A stretch of DNA of 59,384 bases from Cyclobacteriaceae bacterium (GTDB lineage Bacteria; Bacteroidota; Bacteroidia; Cytophagales; Cyclobacteriaceae). The position numbers and the translations under genes are program-made. The notes beneath the pieces are model-generated. The model ran no database searches and was not told where the DNA came from. It was given only the letters and a program-made list of their open reading frames with translations. Shown piece by piece: positions 52,689 to 59,384 of the stretch (its first letter is position 1; each line of letters starts with the position of its first letter). The stretch spans positions 1-59,384 of the forward strand of contig JAGQYI010000039.1 in the NCBI GenBank assembly GCA_020436165.1, in the 5' to 3' direction.

Positions 52689-53732
52689 CTAATTATCTAA
52701 CTCTTTTATTTCCTGCCTATAGGTTTTTGGCGTTTTCCCTAAATATTTTTTGAAAACCGAATTAAAGGTTGTTTTATTATTGAATCCTGAATTGAACGCT
52801 ATTTCATTAATGCGCATATCGTTTGAATCGTCCTCGATCATTTTCCGGGCGAATTCAAACCTCTTTTCATTAATATATTCATTAAAGCTCTTATTCAGAT
52901 ACATATTGAGAGCTTGTGAGATATGATGCTGACTAATATTAAGCGCATCGGACACGCTCGAAATTCTTAGCCCACCATCCAAATAAGGTTTTTCATTTTG
53001 AAAATAAGCATCAATCTTTTTACATATTTCTGCAGCATATCCTTTTGTTATAGCAGATTTTATATACTTCCCATTCAAAGAGTCCCTGTCAAAAAGTTTG
53101 TCCGGGTGTTTAAATCCAGCAATACCTATATAATAAATGAATAGTATTGACAAAAATGATATTGCATAATCAATTTGAATTATTAAATAACCGCTAAAAT
53201 AAATTATGTAGTAACTGACAAAGCATAACACGTAGCCGACAAAAAAATAAACAAGTCTTTTTTTCAGTCTTGTTCTGCTGCTCTTGGGTTGTTCGTAAAA
53301 AATATACAGTACCAGAATAGCATATAAAACAATTTGTACATTTTGGATCAAAGTCCAGGAAAAAGAAATTTTGGGAATTATGTCCTTTGAATAGTATTGT
53401 ATAATCCTGTTATGCACAAATGCCAGAAAAACAGGAACAAGGTGAACCAATATTGTTTTTAGTTTAGCCTTTTCTGAATTAATGTAAAAATAGAACGCTG
53501 GTCCTGTTAACAGGCTTAATCTTGAAAACCACGCAAAAAAATGGTTTATGTGCCTGGAGTATCCTGTCCAAAATGCCGTATAATAAAGTGTTGCCAGTGA
53601 AAAGGACAAAACCGTTAATCCCAACATCGTATTACGGTAAGATCTCCCGGTAAAGATTATTACGCTAAGAAATACTCCAAATGAAGACCCTACAAGAAAT
53701 AATGAAGTCCACGTGTCCAAAGATGCCTGCAT
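52689..53732 (-). CDS. Membrane-anchored AraC-type regulator
   Basis: 347 aa. About seven hydrophobic helices in residues 10-215, then two AraC HTHs (VSDALNISQHHISQALNMYL; EIAFNSGFNNKTTFNSVFKK) and the LGKTPKTYR terminus. Same architecture as 39679-40821, but only moderately similar. Co-directional with the NHL gene at a 218-bp gap and opposite to the dioxygenase. Confidence 0.82.
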   Translation of the reverse strand: MQASLDTWTSLFLVGSSFGVFLSVIIFTGRSYRNTMLGLTVLSFSLATLYYTAFWTGYSRHINHFFAWFSRLSLLTGPAFYFYINSEKAKLKTILVHLVPVFLAFVHNRIIQYYSKDIIPKISFSWTLIQNVQIVLYAILVLYIFYEQPKSSRTRLKKRLVYFFVGYVLCFVSYYIIYFSGYLIIQIDYAISFLSILFIYYIGIAGFKHPDKLFDRDSLNGKYIKSAITKGYAAEICKKIDAYFQNEKPYLDGGLRISSVSDALNISQHHISQALNMYLNKSFNEYINEKRFEFARKMIEDDSNDMRINEIAFNSGFNNKTTFNSVFKKYLGKTPKTYRQEIKELDN

Positions 53733-53786
53733 GAGTAATTATACAGCATTAGGCATATTTGGGTTTCAATCTGGCTAAATTACCCT

Positions 53787-54785
53787 TTACTCCCTTATCA
53801 ACTGCAACTTACCCAACTCTTCAGAAATAAACGCAAGCTCCTCTTTATTCAGTACCAAATCAGAAGCTTTTGCATTTTGTACTGACTGCTCTGCATTACG
53901 GGCACCGACCAGAGCAATGGTAATACCCGGCTGTTCCAACGTCCAGCGAAGCACGATCTGGCCAAGCGTTACATTCTTTTCGTCTGCCAGTGGCTTTATC
54001 TTATGTAGGAAGGCATCGGTAGCCGCCAGGTTCTCATCCTTAAAAAAGTAAAGTCCGGCACGGTGGTCTCCTTCCTTAAAGGAATAACCGGGTTTCATTT
54101 TACCGGTTAGCAATCCCCTTTCCAGGGGACTGTAAGCAAGTATGCCCTTGTTTTTTTCAAGGCAGTAAGGCACCACCTCCGCTTCAATATCCCTTTTTAC
54201 CATGCTGTACGGCACCTGATTAGAAGCCAGTTTAATGTATTTCTCAGCCTCTTTCATTTGCTCTGCCGTGTAATTGCAAACCCCTGCATAGCGCACCTTT
54301 CCCTGTTCGATCAATTGAGCCACCGCTTCCATGGTTTCGCTAATGGGTGTGGTTGAATCCGGCCAGTGGATTTGATATAGATCGATGTAGTCGGTACCCA
54401 GCCTTTTCAGGCTATCTTCACATTCCTTGATGATGCTTTCTTTAGCAGCATACTTGTAGATTTCAAGAGGATTGCCCTGGTTGTCCATGCTGTTAAACCC
54501 AAACTCGCCTTTGGCGAGGTCCCAGCGCATGCCGTATTTGGTAAGTATCTGCACCTTATCACGGGGTAGGTCTTTTATGGCTTCGCCCACAATTTCTTCA
54601 CTAGTGCCTTGCCCATACACAGGAGCCGTATCAATAGAGGTTACCCCCAGCTCATAAGAAGCCCCGATCGCTTCTATTGCTCCTTTACGTTCGGTTCCAC
54701 CCCACATCCAACCTCCGGCAGCCCAGGCGCCAAATGTTATTTCTGAAAGTTCAAGTTCCGAGTTTCCTAATTTCCTATAGTTCAT
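53787..54785 (-). CDS. Aldo/keto reductase
   Basis: 332 aa. The catalytic tetrad of the superfamily is visible: Asp in TSIDTAPVYGQGTSEEIVG, Tyr in the same block, Lys in LTKYGMRWD, and His in YQIHWPDSTTPISETMEA. NADPH-binding is indicated by the later YSPLERGLLTGKM and GARNAEQ blocks. It reduces carbonyls with NADPH; the substrate is unknown. Monocistronic, 54 bp downstream of the AraC gene. Confidence 0.9.
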   Translation of the reverse strand: MNYRKLGNSELELSEITFGAWAAGGWMWGGTERKGAIEAIGASYELGVTSIDTAPVYGQGTSEEIVGEAIKDLPRDKVQILTKYGMRWDLAKGEFGFNSMDNQGNPLEIYKYAAKESIIKECEDSLKRLGTDYIDLYQIHWPDSTTPISETMEAVAQLIEQGKVRYAGVCNYTAEQMKEAEKYIKLASNQVPYSMVKRDIEAEVVPYCLEKNKGILAYSPLERGLLTGKMKPGYSFKEGDHRAGLYFFKDENLAATDAFLHKIKPLADEKNVTLGQIVLRWTLEQPGITIALVGARNAEQSVQNAKASDLVLNKEELAFISEELGKLQLIRE

Positions 54786-55003
54786 CTTAAACTGTTTTAG
54801 GTAAAAAATAGATTGCCTGTGTCTTCAAATTTCGTTGATTATAACCAAAAGAATGAAGATTATAATACGAATCTTACTTGTTTTCAATTTGACTAAGGTT
54901 TCATTCTTCGCAACAAAAACTCCGTTTGTCGCAAACCTGATTTTGAGTCACTTACTTCTCTCAATATTTACGTTTATAAGGCAAAAGGCAAACCGTATTA
55001 CTT

Positions 55004-55750
55004 ATGAAAAGAAATGATTTTATTAAAAGGTTGGGCATGAGCAGTGTAATTATACCCGTGTTGGCATCATGCAATATTAAGGATGGCCCAACACCAATTA
55101 CGGAAGAAACTTCTACTGATACAACCGATTCAAGTGGTTCAGCAACTGAAGATTCCTGCACCATTACCAATACGGAAACAGCGGGGCCCTTCCCAACGAA
55201 AAACCCCTCTTCTCTGGAACATGTTGATATTAGAAGCGACAGAACAGGGGTTGACCTGGATGTAGAAATTACCATCCTAAATGGAAATGATAGCTGCTCA
55301 CCATTGGAAGGCGCCATTGTAGATATATGGCATTGCGATAAGGATGGTTACTACTCAGAGTATGGTGGAACAGGTATGCAAAGTATTAATTTTACTTCTG
55401 TTCACTTTTTAAGGGGCCGACAGGTTACTGATAGTAACGGCAAAGTCGGTTTTACTACCATATTTCCGGGTTGGTATAACGGACGTGCTACCCACATACA
55501 TGTACATATTTACGATAAGAATGGCAACTCCTTGCTGGTAACTCAAATTGCTTTTCCTGAAGGTAGCGATAGTGCCGTTGCTGTAGTAAATGCAGCCACC
55601 GCGTATGGTTATACCAAGGGCATGAGCGGTTATACTTACAACTCTAAAGACAATGTGTTCTCAGATGGTGTAGCAACAGAGCTTTCTACCATTTCCGGTA
55701 GCTTATCAGACGGCTTTAGTCTTACACATTCTATTGTAGTAAACGGATAA
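55004..55750 (+). CDS. Lipoprotein intradiol ring-cleavage dioxygenase
   Basis: 248 aa. The N-terminus ends in a lipobox-like VLASC, so the enzyme would be on the envelope. The iron ligands of protocatechuate-3,4-dioxygenase-type enzymes are visible: Tyr in DKDGYYSEYG, Tyr in GWYNGRATHIHVHI and two His in that same block. It would cleave catechols between the hydroxyl groups. No pathway genes for the product surround it, and the substrate is unknown. The acidic, threonine-rich linker (about 30-50) is typical of surface lipoproteins. Confidence 0.82.
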   Translation: MKRNDFIKRLGMSSVIIPVLASCNIKDGPTPITEETSTDTTDSSGSATEDSCTITNTETAGPFPTKNPSSLEHVDIRSDRTGVDLDVEITILNGNDSCSPLEGAIVDIWHCDKDGYYSEYGGTGMQSINFTSVHFLRGRQVTDSNGKVGFTTIFPGWYNGRATHIHVHIYDKNGNSLLVTQIAFPEGSDSAVAVVNAATAYGYTKGMSGYTYNSKDNVFSDGVATELSTISGSLSDGFSLTHSIVVNG

Positions 55751-55759
55751 TTCAACGAA

Positions 55760-56290
55760 GTGAAGGGATTAGTAAAATTCTGCTACCGAAAAATAATTGA
55801 TAGAAATGCCAGTAGCGCCTGGGACAAAATGGTGTTTGAAGACACCTATAAAGAGTACTTTATGCAAGCCCAACAATTTGATCAGCTAAAACAGTACAAC
55901 ACTTTTCGTGAACTATTGGAAAAAGAGCCAAAAGCGGACCGCATGCATAACCTTGTAAGTACTGCTGCTATTGGCTATCTGCGTCAATTAAACGGGCTTA
56001 TCCCAGAGGTGACAAACACTTCAGGTAAACTTTTTCTCCCTTTTTCTAATTTCCGTTTTGAGCTGTTGCAGTCGCATATTAAGGATAAGAGCCAGCATAA
56101 AGTAGTCATCTACTTTTACAGCGATCACATGGTATGGCTTGATACTATTGACCGATTTATGCTCCTTGCCAATAGCAATCAAACAGAGGCTCTGGAAGCA
56201 AGCGAAGAGGTGGAAACCGAACTTTTGGAAATAGTTCCGAACCTGAGCATCTCCTCCGTAAAACACATTCACTCCACAGTAACGTATTAA
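55760..56290 (+). CDS. Unassigned protein
   Basis: 176 aa from GTG 55760, 9 bp after the dioxygenase. Mostly helical with a central stretch FFLPF-like (SGKLFLPFSNFRFEL) and no signal, membrane or catalytic motif. It precedes the pirin-like gene by 4 bp, so the three genes likely form a unit. Confidence 0.55.
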   Translation: MKGLVKFCYRKIIDRNASSAWDKMVFEDTYKEYFMQAQQFDQLKQYNTFRELLEKEPKADRMHNLVSTAAIGYLRQLNGLIPEVTNTSGKLFLPFSNFRFELLQSHIKDKSQHKVVIYFYSDHMVWLDTIDRFMLLANSNQTEALEASEEVETELLEIVPNLSISSVKHIHSTVTY

Positions 56291-56294
56291 AACA

Positions 56295-57038
56295 ATGTTA
56301 ACCAAACAAAAGGAAGCACGCATTTATCTGGCAGATCAACGGAGCCATTCTCAGAATGATTGGTTGAGCTGCTACCATACATTCAATGAGGGTGCTTATT
56401 TTCATGAAAGCAGGACTCCTTTCGGGAATCTTCACCTGCTAAATGACACCACGCTAAAAGCAGGCCATACCTTGTGGCAAAAGGTTGCATACGACTCACT
56501 GGTACTGCTACTGCCTGTTGTAGGTGGACTTACCTATAAAGCCAATAGTGCCAAACAAGGCAAAACCGCTGAAGGCACTTATTTTGTGGAAGCAGAAGAA
56601 GCCTACCTGTTTGCTTTGCCGCAAGGTGCCATGTACTCTGTATCCAATCCATTTGAGAACGACTGGGTGAAGTTTTTGCACATTGGGCTGTGTCCAGCAG
56701 GTCCGTATCAAAACGGAAAAATCAGTTTTAAAGCGCACCAATATAAAAACAAACTGTTCTCGCTGCTGGCTGATAAAAACGATACACCTCCTCCCTCTAG
56801 CCAGGATATCCTGATAGGAAACTTTGATGGAAGAGAAAAAGGTGTATTTACCTCCAAACATGCTGCTACCAATATTTTTGTTTTTGTAATTGAAGGAGCA
56901 TTTGAAGTACAAAACCGATTAATGGAACAACGTGATGGCCTGGCACTTTATGAAGCAAACACTTTTGATTTTGAGGCTTTATCAAACAATGCCATCTTAC
57001 TTATTATTGAACAGGGGGTCACAACAAACCACATATAA
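56295..57038 (+). CDS. Pirin-like bicupin
   Basis: 247 aa. GNLHLLNDTTLKAGHTLWQK resembles the metal-loop region of pirin-type cupins, but the typical H-x-H is replaced by N-D-T and G-H. The C-terminal half with FTSKHAATNIFVFVIEG and DGLALYEANTFDFEALS matches the second cupin of YhaK/pirin proteins. Could be a quercetinase-like enzyme or a regulator. Metal ligands are only partly present. Confidence 0.6.
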   Translation: MLTKQKEARIYLADQRSHSQNDWLSCYHTFNEGAYFHESRTPFGNLHLLNDTTLKAGHTLWQKVAYDSLVLLLPVVGGLTYKANSAKQGKTAEGTYFVEAEEAYLFALPQGAMYSVSNPFENDWVKFLHIGLCPAGPYQNGKISFKAHQYKNKLFSLLADKNDTPPPSSQDILIGNFDGREKGVFTSKHAATNIFVFVIEGAFEVQNRLMEQRDGLALYEANTFDFEALSNNAILLIIEQGVTTNHI

Positions 57039-57108
57039 AGCTAGCATGCCTTATTTCCTGCATGGCCTATTTTCGGTTAACAAATAGTTTTATTTTTAGT
57101 GGCTTGAT

Positions 57109-58161
57109 ATGGACAAACCCAATAGAAAATATATTGTTTGGCATGTACTTGGAGCCATAGTTTTCCTGGCGCTTCCCACCGTGCTTTCGCCTCACCCACC
57201 GGGAGATCCCAATTTTTTGCTTTCCAAGCCGACCCAGCGCGACTTCATAGCCAACATATTTATGCTGTTTTTCTTTTACCTGAATTATTATTACCTGATT
57301 CCCAAACTGTATTTTAATAAAAAGCATTTAGTCTATGGCTTGTCGATAGCAGCTGCCTTTTTAGTTATTATGTTTCTGCCCTCTATACTTACAGGCTATA
57401 TGCCCTGGGCTATTAACCCGCCCCCTCCTCACGGTTTTGAAGGTCACAGGCCACGGTTTCAAATAACAGATTATAACTTCCTTCCTACCATAAGCCATAA
57501 TATCCTTCTTTTTACTTCTGTTGTACTTCTTTCCATACTTATTAGTATTCGCAACCGACTGCTAAACGCTGAAAAGGAAAGGCATACAGCCGAGCTTGAT
57601 TCGTTAAAAGCGCAGATCAATCCGCACTTTCTTTTCAATACGCTAAACAGCATTTATGCCCTGGCTGTTAAGGACAAATCGAACGCCACTGCCAATACCT
57701 TACTCAAGCTATCCGGTTTGATGCGCTACATGTTTACCGATGCAGGAAACGAATTCGTTACACTTGACAAAGAAATTGGAAGCATCAACGATTACATCGA
57801 ACTGCAGAAGTTGCGACTCGACAAAAAAGTTTTGCTAGAGTATAAGGTTACGGGTTCTACCACAAATAAGCAGATAGCTCCACTCACCTTAATGCCTTTT
57901 ATCGAAAATGCCTTTAAGCATGGAGTTAACCCCGATGAGGATTCCCACATTAACATTCAGATAAAAATAGAAGATAATCACCTTACGCTTACAGTAGAAA
58001 ACAATAAGGTAAATGTTCAACTAGACCCTCACGAAATAGGGGGAATAGGCATTGAAAACACAAAATCACGACTTCGGTTATTGTACCCTTCTCAACATAA
58101 CTTACTTTTAAGTGAAGATGAGAAGCACTACAGTGTGCAACTAACCGTTTACTTTACGTGA
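57109..58161 (+). CDS. LytS-family sensor histidine kinase
   Basis: 350 aa. Four membrane helices in residues 10-145, then the His_kinase block with INPHFLFNTLNSIYAL (phospho-acceptor His), and a C-terminal ATPase with PFIENAFKHGVN and GGIGIENTKSRL. This type phosphorylates a LytTR response regulator. The partner gene overlaps by 4 bp. The signal sensed is unknown. Confidence 0.88.
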   Translation: MDKPNRKYIVWHVLGAIVFLALPTVLSPHPPGDPNFLLSKPTQRDFIANIFMLFFFYLNYYYLIPKLYFNKKHLVYGLSIAAAFLVIMFLPSILTGYMPWAINPPPPHGFEGHRPRFQITDYNFLPTISHNILLFTSVVLLSILISIRNRLLNAEKERHTAELDSLKAQINPHFLFNTLNSIYALAVKDKSNATANTLLKLSGLMRYMFTDAGNEFVTLDKEIGSINDYIELQKLRLDKKVLLEYKVTGSTTNKQIAPLTLMPFIENAFKHGVNPDEDSHINIQIKIEDNHLTLTVENNKVNVQLDPHEIGGIGIENTKSRLRLLYPSQHNLLLSEDEKHYSVQLTVYFT

Positions 58162-58847
58162 TAAAAGCCATTGCCATAGACGATGAACCCCTTGCTCTGG
58201 AGATACTAAAGGAGTATTGCGGCCAGGTTGATTTCATTTCATTGGAAAAAACCTTTACGCAAACAACAGAAGCAAAGCGGCACCTTGAGAATTTCCCTGT
58301 TGACCTGCTTTTCCTGGATATTCATATGCCTGCCATTTCGGGAATTGATTTCTACAAAGGCCTGGACCAGGATACTATGGTGGTGTTTACCACAGCACAT
58401 AGTCAGTATGCCATTGAAGGGTTTAATTTAAGTGCCATTGATTATCTCCTGAAACCGTTTTCGTTTGAACGGTTTAAGCAGGCAGCGCTCAAGGCAAACG
58501 ACTTTTTCCACTTTCTGCATTCGGCAACTACTGAAACGAAAGGGCAAATCTTTGTTCGGTCGGACTATAGTTTGTTAAAAGTTGAAACGGCCAATATACT
58601 TTACATTGAAGGGCTGGCCGATTATCTAAGAATATTTACCACCACCGGCAAACCTATTATTACCCGCATGACAATGAAAGACATGTTGGAGCAGCTCCCT
58701 AATGATTTTATGCGTGTGCACCGTTCATTCATAATACCACTTAGCCGGGTGGAAGGTGTACGCAACAAAAAAATAACCTTGTCCGGAACTCAAATACCCA
58801 TTGGAGCCACTTATCGCTCTGCGTTCCAAAAAGCCTACGGTAGTTAA
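58158..58847 (+). CDS. LytTR-family response regulator
   Basis: 229 aa from a GTG that overlaps the kinase stop (GTGA). Receiver domain residues 1-120: acidic pair DDEP, phospho-acceptor Asp in LLFLDIHMPAISG, and a conserved Lys in DYLLKPFSF. LytTR domain (about 130-229) has ILYIEGLADYLRIFTTTGK and FMRVHRSFIIPLSRVEGV. Forms a two-component pair with the upstream kinase. Confidence 0.92.
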   Translation: MIKAIAIDDEPLALEILKEYCGQVDFISLEKTFTQTTEAKRHLENFPVDLLFLDIHMPAISGIDFYKGLDQDTMVVFTTAHSQYAIEGFNLSAIDYLLKPFSFERFKQAALKANDFFHFLHSATTETKGQIFVRSDYSLLKVETANILYIEGLADYLRIFTTTGKPIITRMTMKDMLEQLPNDFMRVHRSFIIPLSRVEGVRNKKITLSGTQIPIGATYRSAFQKAYGS

Positions 58848-58954
58848 AACACAAGCGTTCTTCGCAACAAAGTATTCGTTTATCGCTAAGCGCAATCCAA
58901 TCTCATTTGTTTACCTCCTTTTAACGTTCAATACATACACACAAACAAAACGTT

Positions 58955-59053
58955 ATGAAAATCAGAATTCAATCGGATACACTACCCTTTTATGTGTTGG
59001 GTGTTGCTTCTCTGCTATTGGCTATAGCACTTGTAATATCTTTAGTTTATTGA
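58955..59053 (+). CDS. Small hydrophobic peptide
   Basis: 32 aa, too short for normal gene calling. A short basic start (KIRIQSD) precedes one hydrophobic segment (VLGVASLLLAIALVISLVY). Single-pass membrane peptide shape; no family. 108 bp downstream of the response regulator, without a clear promoter. It may be real or just hydrophobic coding-like DNA. The region 58848-59092 otherwise shows nothing. Confidence 0.35.
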   Translation: MKIRIQSDTLPFYVLGVASLLLAIALVISLVY

Positions 59054-59092
59054 TTATCCCATTTATGTTTTGTATAAATCAAACGATCATGA

Positions 59093-59230
59093 TTACCTTA
59101 CCACCAATTGAAAACCCACCCCGTGGTGGTTACGAATTTCGAGGCCGTTGGCATTGGCCAGGTACTTACGTAAGCGAGAGATAAAGACATCCAGGCTGCG
59201 GCCCATAAAACAGTCACTTTCTACCCTGCA
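59093..59230 (-). pseudogene. C-terminal remnant of an OmpR-type response regulator
   Basis: In frame with the toxin gene's stop, the minus strand reads RSLDVFISRLRKYLANANGL then EIRNHHGVGFQLVV to a TAA. This is the final winged-helix of an OmpR/PhoB response regulator (Trans_reg_C). No receiver domain or upstream wing is present because the toxin gene's 3' end lies directly before it. The gene was broken by whatever placed the toxin gene here. Confidence 0.6.
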
Positions 59231-59384
59231 TTAATCACCCTTCTGTTTCCTTTCAGCAGACCTTTCTATTTTTAGAGGGTTTTGACTCGTATGAAAAACA
59301 TCAGTTATTATCACCATTTTTTTGACAGGGTGATATTCATAGATAATCTTATAACTGGCTTCTACTAAATACCTGCTATCCTGA
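59231..59384 (-). CDS. RelE/ParE-type toxin, C-terminal part
   Basis: Last 50 residues of a type II toxin; the gene starts outside the window. YLVEASYKIIYEYHPVKKMV followed by ITDVFHTSQNPLKIER is the usual RelE/ParE end (E-x-S-Y-K/R-I-I-Y-E and V-F-H-T-R/S-Q-N-P). It would act as an mRNA interferase or a gyrase poison; the branch cannot be told from this end. Antitoxin not visible; it should lie upstream, off the edge. Confidence 0.75.
   Translation of the reverse strand, partial: QDSRYLVEASYKIIYEYHPVKKMVIITDVFHTSQNPLKIERSAERKQKGD

Noticed and set aside
1-59384. CRISPR array or rRNA genes
   Set aside because: No regularly spaced identical repeats and no rRNA-like conserved stretches were seen.

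Overview
The window looks like a Bacteroidota chromosome, probably order Cytophagales (class from gene content, order a guess). The evidence is a short (288 aa) primary sigma factor, -7 boxes of the TAnnTTTG type instead of Shine-Dalgarno signals, TonB receptors with a carboxypeptidase-like N-terminal domain, many lipoproteins, DUF4249, WG- and MORN-repeat proteins, and membrane-bound AraC and LytTR regulators.

Left core, 1-24.2 kb: housekeeping genes. These are glyS (start only), a CPA2 antiporter, a nitronate monooxygenase-like protein, a TonB receptor, a wall-recycling chain (dacB-type peptidase, GH3 hexosaminidase and LOG-family hydrolase, all overlapping), a GH3-auxin-type acyl-adenylase with a LysE exporter, tag, a Kazal lipoprotein, prfA, a beta-helix lipoprotein, a YjbQ protein, cysS, an M28/glutaminyl-cyclase-like lipoprotein, a DUF4442 protein, a TerB-like protein, the primary sigma factor and a PAS protein. 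A tRNA-Pro gene with anticodon AGG ends this part.

Island 1, 24.24-48.40 kb, sits at the 3' end of that tRNA. A 17-bp copy of the tRNA 3' end lies at its far end, and a second 15-bp direct repeat lies just inside both ends (probable integrase arm sites). It carries an IntDOT-like tyrosine recombinase, a cassette of three unassigned small genes, a GC-rich and strongly foldable non-coding block near 28 kb, and a defence cluster: a ubiquitin-like conjugation operon in which two Ubl domains and an E2-like domain are fused in one protein, followed by a JAMM peptidase and an E1; an HTH-ImmA/IrrE protein; and an AbiE-type toxin-antitoxin pair with a clear operator. Next come a helicase-loader/winged-helix/excisionase-like module and about 10 kb of cargo (sensor and regulator proteins, START-like proteins, DUF4249, VOC, pseudogene remnants). 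A putative PD-(D/E)XK nuclease-like protein closes the island.

Segment 2, 48.40-51.24 kb: four lipoprotein or membrane genes bounded by a third, slightly degraded copy of the tRNA end, with no recombinase. This is the layout expected of a cis-mobilisable element stacked beside an integrative element. All three tRNA-end copies are followed by a rho-independent terminator.

Right core, 51.3-59.4 kb: an NHL/Big2 lipoprotein, a membrane AraC regulator, an aldo/keto reductase, a lipoprotein intradiol dioxygenase, an unassigned protein, a pirin-like bicupin, and a LytS/LytTR two-component pair. The edge holds a response-regulator remnant and the end of a RelE/ParE-type toxin gene.

The most interesting objects are the fused Ubl-Ubl-E2 / JAMM / E1 operon, the structured non-coding block, and the stacked att architecture.
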